The notes beneath the pieces are model-generated. The model saw nothing but the letters and a program-made list of their open reading frames with translations, did no database searches and was not told the origin of the DNA. A stretch of 64,000 nucleotides of DNA, from positions 1,488,001 to 1,552,000 of the forward strand of contig BCJU01000004.1 in the NCBI GenBank assembly GCA_001600355.1, in the 5' to 3' direction. Positions 40,184-51,199 of this stretch are shown here, piece by piece. This DNA comes from Meira nashicola (taxonomy: Eukaryota; Basidiomycota; Exobasidiomycetes; Exobasidiales; Brachybasidiaceae). The position numbers were made by a program, and so were the translations under genes. Position 1 is the first letter of the stretch; each line of letters begins with the position of its first letter.

Positions 40184-40332
40184 AAAAATCAAAAATTTGA
40201 TGTCATGTATACAATCTTTTACGTTCTTTTTATTATATTCATAATACAAACAGTATTGCATTGATTTGTTGTACATTGTGTGATGATGATGGTAGTAATA
40301 GTGTACAGTATTGAATTGTCCTTCTTTGAGTA

Positions 40333-42024
40333 TCAATCTTCTTTGTTACCTTCTTTTTCTGATTTTTCTCCTGCAACGTATCCTTTTGCGATACCTGATC
40401 TTCCAATTTCCAAAGGAGCAGGCTCATCAACGCCAAGTCTTTGTTCCAATCCACGCCATGATCTTGTAGCAAGATGTGCTGCTCCAGCACTTTCCATAAC
40501 TTTTGTTAATGTACCATCAGCATTACGAACGGTAACAATTCCTTCATTAGCATCATTTGATGATTGATTGTTTGAAGTGATTAAAGCTTTTTCATCGTCA
40601 TTGTTTGAATTTTCAAACTTATTTCTTGGATCGTATGCTTTTCGTTTTGATATCAAACCACCTGTCATGAGTGAAAAGTGAGGTTCATCATCATCATCAT
40701 CTGATTGATTATTATTTTTACTCTTCTTTTCCTTTTCAGCAATATCGATTTCTTGTGCTTGACCATAAACTTTTTCTAAATCTAAAACATATTCACCTGT
40801 CCATTCTCTACCTTTGAATGCAGTCAAAACTTCAAAAGGCGTTACGATTGGTTTATAAAAATCTCTACTATCATGTGCACCTTGTAATCCTGAAGCAGCA
40901 TCAACTAAACTATTTTCCGGACAAGCAACCAAAACGAAAACGTCAATTTCTTGAAAATTTGCTAATTTTGCTGGATTTAACTTTCCAACAGAGATTGTAT
41001 AAACTCGTTTATGTTGAACTTGTGTTAAATGAGTACGTAAATGTTGTAATAAAGGTAAATAAGATCGTAAACCTAAAGTACCAACTAATAATCCAATCGT
41101 TTGTGCATCTCTTGCTTTTTGAACGGCAAAATATCTTCTTTGTAAAAGTTTGTTTGTCCTTCCACTTTCATTTTGTGCAACGTTTTTCTCTGCATCATAT
41201 CGTATAACGGTTGCAGAAGGACCTAGTCGAAGTAATAAATTCGTCAAAGCCAAAGATTCAGGTCCAATATATAGATGAACAGTTTCCTTTTCTGTTTCGA
41301 CTTTTTGATCGATTGGAATCTTGTTCTTACTTGTACTAGCAAAAGAGCTCTCTCCATTTTGAGAATGTTGATCAGCAGTGTGACCGTTGGAATCAGCGAG
41401 ATATCGATCAAAATTTACACTCTTGTCCATTTCCGAAAGCAAGATCTTACAATTCAAGTTTTCTTCTAATACAGTCCTAATTTCTGTGCTTGCATGCTCA
41501 TACCCTACATCATACATCATTACCAATCTTTTCTGTTTCCATTCAGTTTGTTCTTTCAATCTTGTGATCATCTGTTCGACGCAATAAGTTGTATTGATAG
41601 GTAATCGATGAAAGACGTAAATTGCAGGCAAACGTGAAGTTAAACTTAGACATGCATGTCCAAAGTGAACCACTAAATCTGCATCAATACGTTCTGCTGC
41701 CACTTCATCAACGCAACAATTTCCATAAGATGTATCTGCAAGGATATAAAGTTCAGGTATTTCTTCACCATTTGTCTTTGTTCTTTTCAAAATATCTTCT
41801 AATGACCAAAAAACTTTACTTGAATCAATTAAAAGTTCATCAGGAAATTGTAAAGCTATCCTTTGAAAATTGTGTTTGAGAATAAGTTGAGCAATACGTT
41901 TGATATCATAAAGTTTTTCCACATTTATACCTTGTGCTCTTGATGTTGATGATAATGTGAGCTCTGATAAAGGTACAATAGTATTGATAATTGCTTCATC
42001 AGGTGATGAAAATGGCATAGCCAT
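40333..42024 (-). CDS. DPH2: Diphthamide biosynthesis subunit DPH2
   Basis: 563 residues from the ATG at 42024; the frame extends 17 codons upstream through a GTG with no ATG. The N-terminal domain carries the DPH1/DPH2 motif LQFPDELLIDS and the YILADTSYGNCCVDEVAA segment with cysteines; DLVVHFGHACLS is also typical. Dph1-Dph2 is the radical-SAM-type Fe-S complex that moves the 3-amino-3-carboxypropyl group onto a His of eEF2, the first step of diphthamide. Dph2 is the non-catalytic partner that keeps the Dph1 cluster reduced. The C-terminal part includes FVLVACPENSLVD and a Lys/Ser/Asp-rich stretch. The identification as DPH2 rather than DPH1 rests on the long, divergent C-terminus. Intronless. 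Confidence 0.88.
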   Translation of the reverse strand: MAMPFSSPDEAIINTIVPLSELTLSSTSRAQGINVEKLYDIKRIAQLILKHNFQRIALQFPDELLIDSSKVFWSLEDILKRTKTNGEEIPELYILADTSYGNCCVDEVAAERIDADLVVHFGHACLSLTSRLPAIYVFHRLPINTTYCVEQMITRLKEQTEWKQKRLVMMYDVGYEHASTEIRTVLEENLNCKILLSEMDKSVNFDRYLADSNGHTADQHSQNGESSFASTSKNKIPIDQKVETEKETVHLYIGPESLALTNLLLRLGPSATVIRYDAEKNVAQNESGRTNKLLQRRYFAVQKARDAQTIGLLVGTLGLRSYLPLLQHLRTHLTQVQHKRVYTISVGKLNPAKLANFQEIDVFVLVACPENSLVDAASGLQGAHDSRDFYKPIVTPFEVLTAFKGREWTGEYVLDLEKVYGQAQEIDIAEKEKKSKNNNQSDDDDDEPHFSLMTGGLISKRKAYDPRNKFENSNNDDEKALITSNNQSSNDANEGIVTVRNADGTLTKVMESAGAAHLATRSWRGLEQRLGVDEPAPLEIGRSGIAKGYVAGEKSEKEGNKED

Positions 42025-42273
42025 TTTTGAGAAATATATGTCACTTTTTGTCGGTTGAGAGTATGAAGAAAACACGCTCCACTATTTGTCAATCAATCTT
42101 CCTTTGGGAAATTTTTGTCGGAAAAAAAAATAATCAAAGTCGATTTTTAAGGTTGCATTTCCGCCCGCTCTTTAGCGCACTTTTTGGCACGGGTGCGCTC
42201 GCGAAGAAAGGGAAAAATATAAAAATATTTTACAGAGAGAGTAGGATTCACTTTCCCGATACCATCATCAAAA

Positions 42274-43908
42274 ATGTCGACAACAGGACAGTCAGATGCG
42301 GGACCATCCGCATCTGCTCCTGCAACATCATCTATGACAAAGGTAAAAGCACCTCCAAGACCTGTGCCAGCAATGTTAAAACCTTTACAATTTATGGGCG
42401 TTCCAAGAGGAATTTTAACATGGCAACCTAGATTACCATCAAGGAATTGGAGTATATTTTGGGGATTAACGATTTCAATTTCATCATTATACATTTATGA
42501 TAGAAGAGAATGCAAAAGAATTAAACAAGAATATATCGATCAACTTAGTCATCTTGCCAAAGAACCACTTAAACCAAACGAATATCCAAGAAAAGTTGCA
42601 GTTTATACAGCCAGAAGTCCAGGAGATGAAGATTACGAAAAGAGTTTATTATTCTTTAAACTTTATGTTAAACCATTTTTGGTTGCTGCAGGTATTGATT
42701 GGAGTACAACAAATGGAACAAGACATGGTGGTCTTGCAAGAGAATTACGTGAACGACACTTTTCACGTAGACGTCAATTAGCAGGTTTAGAACCTTGGGG
42801 TACACCACCTTCTACTGCAACTGAATCTACTCCAGATCCTATCGTTGCAGGATTAACACCTTTCAGTTTAACTCCTCAACAACAATTACAACAAGAATTA
42901 GACGGAGGAGTGATCTTAGTTGGAAGGCCAGCATACAAAGAATGGGCGTGGGGATTACGCGAAGGATGGACGACAAGACTACCGCCAAAGAGACAAGATT
43001 TAGATGACGAATTAGCACGTATTTTAAGCGATGATGGTGCTTTTGATGAAATTGAAGAACCCAAAAAAGAAATTTTAATGGAAGATGAATTTGAAAAAAA
43101 TAACCTTGCTTTGACATCGGAAGATGGTGTTGAGCCAGATGGTGCTGGTGCTCCTTTACCTAGTCGATTAAATTCAACCGGCAACAGAGGACCGATTTCA
43201 TTCAATCCTGCATTTCAACCAATCAATTCATCCAATTCATCTACTCGTCAACCAAAATCAAACGCAGAAGAAGAAATAAACGTTAATCCAAAATTACTAG
43301 AAGCTCCAAGTGAAATTCCTGCTCAACCACCAATCACTTTTGTCGATTACGTCAATTTGACAGGTTTTCGTCATGTTCCACGTAAAATTGTTGGCTTTTT
43401 CCGACACAGAGATCGCTTTTTGTTAGGTGGACAAGCAGCTATGAATTTAGCTTTAGGCGATAAATCGAATGCAAGAGAATATGAAGTTGTATTAAGTGAA
43501 GAAGGTCAATTAGCAAGCATAGAACCACCACAAGGGGGAGATTTAGATTGGGGTTTAAATTCTGAAAGATTTTATTTACCTAAATTTAATCAAACGATCA
43601 AAGATGTTGAAAAAGCAAAAGAAAACTTTTATTCTGAATTAAAACGAAGGTTACAAGATACACGTTCTTACGTTCGTGGTCAACGTGAATTAACTGCAAC
43701 CGAAAAGAATGATCCACCAAAAAGCGAATCAGATTTACGCGAAGAACGTTTCCGCAAAGAAAAAGAATGGAGATTATTAACGCAAGGTTATGAAATTCTC
43801 AAGCCTAGTGTAGGAGTCATTTGGCATCCTGCTTTCAAGACCCGTTTGCGAGTCTATCAACATCAGGATAAAAGACCATCACCCGTGACCGAAAAGACGG
43901 AATTGTGA
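42274..43908 (+). CDS. TIM54: Mitochondrial import inner membrane translocase subunit TIM54
   Basis: 544 residues. The conserved fungal Tim54 start is visible: GVPRGILTWQPRLPSRNW followed by a single transmembrane span (about 48-66, IFWGLTISISSLYIY) and a charged stretch (DRRECKRIKQEYID). KVAVYTARSPGDEDYEKSL and FVDYVNLTGFRHVPRKIVGFFRHRD are also characteristic. Tim54 is a TIM22-complex member that helps insert carrier proteins into the inner membrane and supports Yme1 assembly. The bulk faces the intermembrane space. The middle (about 250-350) is Glu-rich then Ser/Asn-rich and disordered. The ATG at 42274 is the first in frame. It is divergent from DPH2 over about 250 bp. Intronless. Confidence 0.92.
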   Translation: MSTTGQSDAGPSASAPATSSMTKVKAPPRPVPAMLKPLQFMGVPRGILTWQPRLPSRNWSIFWGLTISISSLYIYDRRECKRIKQEYIDQLSHLAKEPLKPNEYPRKVAVYTARSPGDEDYEKSLLFFKLYVKPFLVAAGIDWSTTNGTRHGGLARELRERHFSRRRQLAGLEPWGTPPSTATESTPDPIVAGLTPFSLTPQQQLQQELDGGVILVGRPAYKEWAWGLREGWTTRLPPKRQDLDDELARILSDDGAFDEIEEPKKEILMEDEFEKNNLALTSEDGVEPDGAGAPLPSRLNSTGNRGPISFNPAFQPINSSNSSTRQPKSNAEEEINVNPKLLEAPSEIPAQPPITFVDYVNLTGFRHVPRKIVGFFRHRDRFLLGGQAAMNLALGDKSNAREYEVVLSEEGQLASIEPPQGGDLDWGLNSERFYLPKFNQTIKDVEKAKENFYSELKRRLQDTRSYVRGQRELTATEKNDPPKSESDLREERFRKEKEWRLLTQGYEILKPSVGVIWHPAFKTRLRVYQHQDKRPSPVTEKTEL

Positions 43909-45675
43909 AACAAAAAAGCTGATGCGTAGAAAACCATCCATCATTCCTCAGATTTGTACTATATTGATCACACAAAACGCAATCATTTCATTAATGTTGA
44001 TTAACTTTAATTATATTTGAGCAAAGGTATGTCATACAACAAGTCCTTGATACAAAATTTGCACTACATCATTCATTTGATGAACTTAAGATAGGAGAGA
44101 GTTTAATTAAATCTCATTTGAGAAGTAATTAAGCCAATCGGGTGAGGGAGCTCCATGGGAGACCACGCTTGGCAAGCCACTGTTAAAAAAAAAGGGTGTA
44201 CGTGTCAGTCTCGTCACATTTCTCGGTGGTCAGCGGGTTAGTTGTCTCTTCTTCGCTATTGCTGTTCGTCTTTATGAGAAAAGAGATATGCTGAATGCAA
44301 GTCACCATCAGTACTAGTGGTAACTGTTTGCAGTAAAAAGCCAAAGGCCGTATGCATGCAAAAGTCATTTGAAACACCAAACAGAAAAGAAGACCTTCAT
44401 AGACAGAAGTAGGATCGCTTTGCACATCAAGAAGAGGATTTGCATCATCGAGCACCATTAAGAAACCAAAGAAAACCACCAAAAACAAATCACATCGCTT
44501 AAAAAACCTAGCAACCATTAAAATCTTTCCGTGAACTCCTTTTTACGTTGATCAGCCCATTTCACACCTGGTCTTCCGAACGCCAATCCTTGCGGGGCGC
44601 CGTGTATACAATATTGTTTTCTTTTTTCGGGTAATTGAATCGCACTTCGTTTTAAGACTTATGTCCAAGAAATTAACCATCTTTGCATCCTTTCTTCTGA
44701 TCGTAACCGCTTAAATCAAGCCAATTTACGCACTCTTGATCACGCGCGAATCCACATATACGAAAAGAGGGGGCGAGTGGCGATGACGACAAGTAAAGAA
44801 ATCCCAGGGCGAAGAGAAGATAAAAGTGTGGTGAAAAGTTGTACATCGATAATTGACGATTGCCCTTATGCATTGGGCTAGACGAAGGAGTTGTAAAGGT
44901 CGATTACCATATCTCGCAAAAATTATTCGAATAGATCTATTGTCTTGTTCTACGCTTCTTTCTAAATTTCAGAACGTTTCAAAGAACGAAAGCTATCCAC
45001 GTTTATACGTCTATCGAATAATCCTTGTTCTTACGATGGTTTACACCACGTGGTCTTCTGTACGATATTCGCAGGCTGTACCGGGTTGCGTTTCAGCTTG
45101 CCCACCTGCATCGACTCCGATCTCACGTGTGCATTGACCATGAAAATCGGTCCATTTATCGCTGTCGTTTATCAAATAAAAGTTATTGCGTTTAAAGCAC
45201 AATCCTCTAGAATTGCAATCGTTTTGCTTAATTGTCCAAATTAGAAACCCTTCCATAAAGGTATGACCTTTTTCGGGTAACGTAGGGGAGGCTAGCCTAT
45301 TAAGACCTAGCAAGGTAAACGTTTTTAAACGTACCATATATCCAATCCAAATATCGTATACTTTCTCGTAGCTGACCAAATCCGCCTAAACACAACCATG
45401 TGTATCGTAATCATAAAAAGCACAGCATAATCCATCCAAACGCGACACTATCTGGCTTTCAAAGCCCTTCGTGTCTACACTCAAATATCCAAAATACTAC
45501 ACACAAATATAACCCATAACACATCCCAGCTCGATGATGCAAATTTCCAAATGATGAGGCGAAGCGAGTGCCTACGACTGTCGTACGATGGCAACCAAAT
45601 CCATTTGATGTTCATCACCAATTTTTTGGAGAAGCCACCGTCAAAATCACATCATTGGTGACTGTTTCAAGCATA
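43909..45675. other. Gene-poor region with coding-like fragments
   Basis: About 1.8 kb between TIM54 and the TMEM205-like gene. It includes coding-like minus-strand fragments (44129-44660, listed separately) and a minus-strand frame at 45041-45337 (98 codons) with several cysteines. It also has a perfect 10-bp palindrome ACCACGTGGT at 45045-45054. I see no complete, confident gene. Confidence 0.4.
44129..44660 (-). pseudogene. Coding-like fragments, possible split or decayed gene
   Basis: Reading the minus strand, a frame ending at TAA 44518-44520 encodes about 45 coding-like residues, including HGAPQGLAFGRPGVKWADQR. Its stop overlaps by one base (TAATG) an ATG-started frame of 111 codons with hydrophobic stretches (44183-44518). 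The same frame then passes one stop, a long T run and AACAG, and continues for 17 more codons (QWLAKRGLPWSSLTRLA). The T tract, a nearby CTGAC and the AACAG look like a 3' splice site at 44180. I could not place good donors, and I recognise no protein family. It may be a real small spliced gene, a pseudogene or chance. Confidence 0.25.
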
Positions 45676-46783
45676 TCAGCTCTGAAAGACGATAGGCAAT
45701 AGCGAAAAAAGACGAAATCTGAACCCAAACCAGAACAAGATCAACAAAACTGCTACGTACCAATGCATGGAAACCTAAACCACCGATAGATGCGATGTTG
45801 AGAAGAGTGCTGATGGAGTGAAGACCAGCGAACTCCTTGTTGAGCTTTTGCATCTTGTCGGAGACCTGTAGGGTGGTGGATGCAAGCGGTTAGTTGGGCG
45901 GTGGCGAACATCAAAGCATCATCCCGTATTCGGCATCCATCATGTTGATGGTAGAGAGCCAATCAACCGGATGAGAATGAAAGGAGAGAGAGGCGATGGT
46001 GGCAGGAGAGGTAAGGGATAGATGATGGAGGTGAAAAAGGAAATGAAGAGAGGAGGAAAGCATATGTGTCAGTAAGATTGAATCAATTTGCAATCTCAGT
46101 GCAGGCGCAGGGCGTTGCGTTTCAATGATAAGCGTGCTGTATGTAGGGCAGCTGAGACATTGTGTGCGCGCGCGCTCCCGACTTCAGCCAAACGCCGAAT
46201 CGAGCACACGTGATTGTATGCGTACATCACCAATCACGTAGGCTCTCACCCCGCGACTGGAATTGTGCCCCGTATTACAAGCATACTGCCTCCACTCCCA
46301 TCATTATACACCATCACTTTTGCTGTTAAAATTAATAAGAATACTCACACCTGCGTCGTCATATTTCTTGCCTTCTACACCTTCTTGACGGTGACGTTCA
46401 TCTTGTAATTTATAGCTTGCAGGACCGATTGCCAAAGCATTAATCAAATTAGCAGCAGCAACGGTAGCCAAAGTGAAAGCTTGATAAACGGTTGCATCAA
46501 AGATGTCAAAAGGATGTTTGCGTACAACTGCATTATCCCAAGCCAAAGAACCGACTAAGAATGCAGCTGCTAAACCATTATAAGAGAAATAAGTTGGGAA
46601 CAACTTTTTCATTAAATTACCAAATTGTTGACGTGGTAATTCACTATAAATGATTGGAGCACCAACAAAGGTGAGGAAAGCTTGAGAACCAAATGCAGCA
46701 CCAAACACTAATAAATGTGCGCTACGAACATCAGGTGAAAGTAAACTCTTGAACATGTCAAGACCAACACGTTGAGACTCCAT
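45676..46783 (-). CDS. TMEM205/DUF4149-type membrane protein (spliced)
   Basis: My model on the minus strand has exons 46783-46349, 45865-45761 and 45681-45676, giving 181 residues. Intron 1 (45866-46348, 483 nt) uses GTGAGT/CTACAG, intron 2 (79 nt) uses GTACGT/TTTCAG, and all junctions keep phase 0. The N-terminal half has the DUF4149 pattern: RSAHLLVFGAAFGSQAFLTF, GAPIIYSELPRQQFGNLMKKLFP and SYNGLAAAFLVGSLAW. The second exon supplies KMQKLNKEFAGLHSISTLLN, the conserved last helix region of the family (compare ALNKKFGxLHGxSSLLN). About four spans in all. Human TMEM205 is linked to vesicle traffic and drug resistance; the fungal role is unknown. The intron between exons 1 and 2 is far longer than others here. 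Confidence 0.78.
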
Positions 46784-47232
46784 AATTGCGAAGGATTAAA
46801 AAGTGTTAAGAAAAGTGTGTTGTTTATGAGAAGATGATAGTTGTGTACACAAAAGATAATATGTATGCGGATCGGATGGATTTAGCAGTAACTCGGTTAC
46901 ATTTAAACAAAAGGCCCTTATAACATTAAATAATTAGACATTAATTCTTACTCGATGGACTTACTGCCTGCCCCTTTGATCATCATCATAATAATGCAAT
47001 GCACCTTTCAGGGTCAAAGTGCACGAACCAATGTTACAGGCATCTAGGCCCTGCATCGAGTATGTGGATAGCATACACGCGTACATACATACATACATTG
47101 TATTACGCTTGCGTGTGGAGTTACTGCACCTAAACAGCTTTCACCCACGTTCGCTGACAAAGCCGAAGGATGAATGAAATGATGTATTACAGTCAATAAT
47201 TTATTATTGTATCATAATGGTGATCAAGAGAG
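46784..47232. other. Upstream region of the TMEM205-like gene
   Basis: AT-rich with a (TACA)n microsatellite at 47082-47098. Nothing else recognised. Confidence 0.45.
47082..47098. repeat. (TACA)n microsatellite
   Basis: Four tandem TACA units in intergenic sequence. Confidence 0.8.
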
Positions 47233-47763
47233 ATGTCAAAGATTGCAGGATCTTCTTTTGGGAGAAGTGATCCACAAATCGGTCGCAGAATGAATCGATA
47301 AAGGGACCCCTTTGGGCTCATCGTCTCACACGTTTCAACGTTGAACAGTATCTTGATCTTTCTTTGTTTGATCGTTTTACCGGCACTTCTCTTATGGAGA
47401 CAAGCATCAAAGCAAAATTTAGCCTTGAAGAATAAATAAGAAAAAATCACAATTAGTCCTCTGGCGAAAGAGGCATATGATTCATCATTATATAGTGTCA
47501 ATTCAGCTATACAAAACTTGTTTACAGCTTTCCGACTTTTATTTTCTAAGCCAAATAGTGATCTTACAGCTGTTGGATGGATTAAACGTGGGAATTGTTC
47601 AACATAGGCAGCTTTGATTTTAAGTCAATCTTGGTTTGTTGCTCGATTAAAAGGTTGGTGAGATGAAGCTGAAGCTACGGAACGTGGCGATCGTGAAGAG
47701 GTGATGAAAAGAAGAAAAATTGGAATTGGTAAACCCATGGAAAATGTTAATGACTTCTTTTGA
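47233..47763 (+). pseudogene. Possible decayed membrane-protein gene (one frame, four internal stops)
   Basis: One reading frame from ATG 47233 to TGA 47763 gives protein-like sequence broken by in-frame stops at 47299 (TAA), 47437 (TAA), 47605 (TAG) and 47659 (TGA). Segments include a hydrophobic span (NSILIFLCLIVLPALLLW), then YSVNSAIQNLFTAFRLLF, then a charged end with DEAEATERGDREEVMKRRK and GIGKPMENVNDFF before the final TGA. The last segment has strongly G-first codons (GAT GAA GCT GAA), as in real genes here. No splice sites neatly remove the stops. I recognise no family. A pseudogene is my best reading; a multi-intron gene or chance cannot be excluded, since a random frame of this length would carry perhaps ten stops. 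Confidence 0.35.
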
Positions 47764-48498
47764 AGCGCTGATCGAATTCCGACGCGCAAAACAACTCTTG
47801 TGCATTCGTGCCCGACCTGCTAACTCTAGCCTGGGCTCAAGCAGCCTTGCAATTTAATCTATGTAGACTATGTAAAGCGGTGATTATGCTCCCTCTCTCC
47901 CCCCCTCTTGATTTCATCTGGTACCTTTTTTTCAGCTACGACGCGCGAATGAGATTGTATTGTATATGCAGTGTTAGGGGATGTATATTTTGAGAAAATT
48001 TAATTCGTTATTCAATACAAATTGCGCGTGATTTTTGTATTCATCTTTGCAACCCCCCTCAACGAGAGGATGCTGTGTTGTGCGTGCCTATAGATAGCCT
48101 AAGTTTTCGTCACATGGATTAGAGCGCGCAGTGGTGCTAGCTTGGGCAGTATTGCCTGACTATTTGCCCTGCCATAGAAGGCATGTAGAAATGAAAGTTG
48201 GATTCGGTTTTTTTGTACGGACGCCGTTTGAGTGCTTATCCCTTTGATCATACTCACGCCATCATCATAATTTGGGTCAAATTCTCATCGCCTTGCTGTT
48301 GCTCATTTCGATCACATTAGAGCTTTACTCCGTTCATTCCGATTTAAAAATCGACAGTTTCGATATTTAATCAACAGTTACTTGTTGCTCTGTGTATTTG
48401 CCCAACCCCATTGTTTGCTCGTCTGATCAAGTTTGGCAAGAGTGATTATTAGCGACCGGAAATAATTCTTTTGATCGGCTTTCAACAAATTCAACAAA
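47764..48498. other. Upstream region of CDC42
   Basis: 735 bp, AT-rich with T runs and a poly-C patch near 47901-47906. Short frames only; no gene recognised. Confidence 0.45.
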
Positions 48499-49406
<908 letters not shown>

Positions 49407-50086
49407 GGCATTGCAGACAAGATGTTGATAATGATGATGTGTATTGGTGCTTTGTCAATTCCGATCGTATGTTTTGAAAGTGCAGATCATTGAGATCTGT
49501 ACTGAGATACACCTCACATTCTTTCGACAAACTCACTAACGCTCAATCAACTTCAACGCAACCTCGCATATCCAACCTTGCTCGATTCTTTCAACAGCAC
49601 ATTGTAAGGAAGAGAGCAGTATATCATTGCACCATCATTTTCGCACTATTTCGTAACATCTATCTCACCAAAACAGACATACACTCACAACACTCTCTTT
49701 GCAGCAGGGTTGCAAATCAATGTGATCAAATGGGATGCCTTTTACATTACCCCAAAAAAAAGAGCCGATATCCTCACCCGTTGGATCGTGTTGCTCTCAT
49801 CAAACTTTCATTTTCTATGCTCTTTTTTTATATTCTGTTCAAAGCGTATCCCTGCTATTTTTTTCACTCATTTCATCACACCATCACTCTCTCTCAATGT
49901 ACAGCAATTCCCCTATACATTGTCCCTTACTCTTTCTTCTTTTGCCTTCTCCTTGTTTCATGGTGTTCTTTTCCGCGCTTCTTCTAAAAGAAATTAATTC
50001 TATACTAAGTCTAAACGAAGCAATTTGTGGAAGTATGTTTCTATTGATCGATATGATTCATACAAATCTATAACACTACACGCTCT
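49407..50086. other. Convergent intergenic region CDC42/short-chain dehydrogenase
   Basis: 680 bp, rich in C/T tracts on the plus strand (long TTTC and CTCT stretches at 49770-49990). These give long but low-complexity open frames that I reject as genes. Confidence 0.45.
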
Positions 50087-50881
50087 CTATTTTCTCTTGA
50101 ATTCGGCAGTTGCTTTTTCAAATTTAGAGCCAAACTTTTCTTGCCAATCAGCAATAACTTCAATTGCGGTTCCTGCACCAATTTCATTTTGATCATTCTC
50201 AAATCCTTTACGAACATCATCCATAAATTCTTCAATTGTTAAAGAAGAAGTTGCTCCAAGGTGCTTTTTATTATCATCTGGATTTTCACGTTCACGATGT
50301 AAATCTGTTCCAACAGAAGGAGGTACGATTTCAACAACGCGCATATTTGGATATTCTAATGAAGTTTGTTTACGTTGAACTGTTGACCAAAAATGGATGA
50401 AAGATTTTGTACCATTATAAATCGGATTAATGACACTATAAGGTACGAAACCTAAAACTGAAGAAACATTAATTATAACTCCAACTTTTTGCTTTGAAAG
50501 GTGAGGTAATAATAATGTTGATAAATGGACTGGTCCACGAATGTTTATATCAATTTCATTATCGGCTTTTTCCAAATCCAAATTGATAACGTCTAAAGGT
50601 CTTTGAACGCCTGCATTATTGATCAAACAATCCACTTCAGGATGTTCTTTTGTGATTTTTTCAATTATTGGTTTAAGTTCTGAAACTTTTCCAGTATCTA
50701 AAACGTAAAAAGGTGCATTTTTAAGTTTTACACTTGATTCTTTTAACTTTTCTTCTGTTCTTCCGACGATGATCACTTTTTTACCTAAACTTTGAAAATA
50801 TTCTGCCATTGCATATCCTAATCCACCAGCTCCTCCTGTAATTAAAGCACATTGAAAATCCAAAATCTTTGGTGAAGACAT
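50087..50881 (-). CDS. Short-chain dehydrogenase/reductase
   Basis: 264 residues, a classical single-domain SDR. The dinucleotide-binding motif TGGAGGLGYAMAEYF is near residue 16, and the NNAG structural motif appears as LINNAGVQRP. The catalytic triad region has Ser (NVSSVLGF) and the YNGTK Tyr-x-x-x-Lys pair. The fold needs no other subunit and oxidises or reduces a small alcohol or ketone using NAD(P)(H). KVIIVGRTEEKLKE (an Arg in the second beta strand) suggests NADP(H) preference. The sequence resembles DltE-type fungal reductases of unknown substrate. It starts at ATG 50881; no signal peptide; cytosolic. The neighbour upstream is a Zn2Cys6 regulator, oriented the same way 318 bp away, so control of this gene by it is conceivable but not shown. 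Confidence 0.88.
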   Translation of the reverse strand: MSSPKILDFQCALITGGAGGLGYAMAEYFQSLGKKVIIVGRTEEKLKESSVKLKNAPFYVLDTGKVSELKPIIEKITKEHPEVDCLINNAGVQRPLDVINLDLEKADNEIDINIRGPVHLSTLLLPHLSKQKVGVIINVSSVLGFVPYSVINPIYNGTKSFIHFWSTVQRKQTSLEYPNMRVVEIVPPSVGTDLHRERENPDDNKKHLGATSSLTIEEFMDDVRKGFENDQNEIGAGTAIEVIADWQEKFGSKFEKATAEFKRK

Positions 50882-51199
50882 TTTGACGAATTGATGATTA
50901 TGTTGATGGTTGGGAAGGAAAGTTGTGAGTTATGTTATATATAATGCGTACCACAAGGAACGAATTTTCCGAGTGTACAATAAACACAATACCAACCCTG
51001 CATAAAAATCATTTGCCGAAAGAACCCTATCACACGGTTCACACCTTGTGGAGGCCATGCTTAGATCAGCCGATGCACGTAAGCGCGTATTATACCAAAA
51101 AGGTATAACAATGGTAGCATAATAATAGCAATAATAGTATAGTATAATGATGCTTTGGATATATGTAGTACATGATAATTATACATTGTCAACATTTGC
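50882..51199. other. Upstream region of the short-chain dehydrogenase
   Basis: AT-rich; contains runs of TAATAGTA-like repeats near 51120-51145. No gene seen. Confidence 0.45.

Noticed and set aside
42025..42075. N-terminal extension of DPH2
   Set aside because: Starts at GTG; the in-frame ATG at 42024 fits the family start better.
44101..45700. tRNA, 5S or other pol III RNA gene
   Set aside because: I scanned for B-box (GGTTCGANTCC) and 5S-like blocks in both strands of the gaps and saw none; the T run at 44184-44192 alone is not evidence.
47233..47763. RIP as the cause of the internal stops
   Set aside because: Every stop codon is reachable by one C-to-T change, so four stops of this sort are not evidence for RIP.
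49490..50073. Three overlapping plus-strand frames of 95-165 codons
   Set aside because: They come from long pyrimidine tracts; Phe/Ser/Leu-rich translations without motifs, between convergent genes.
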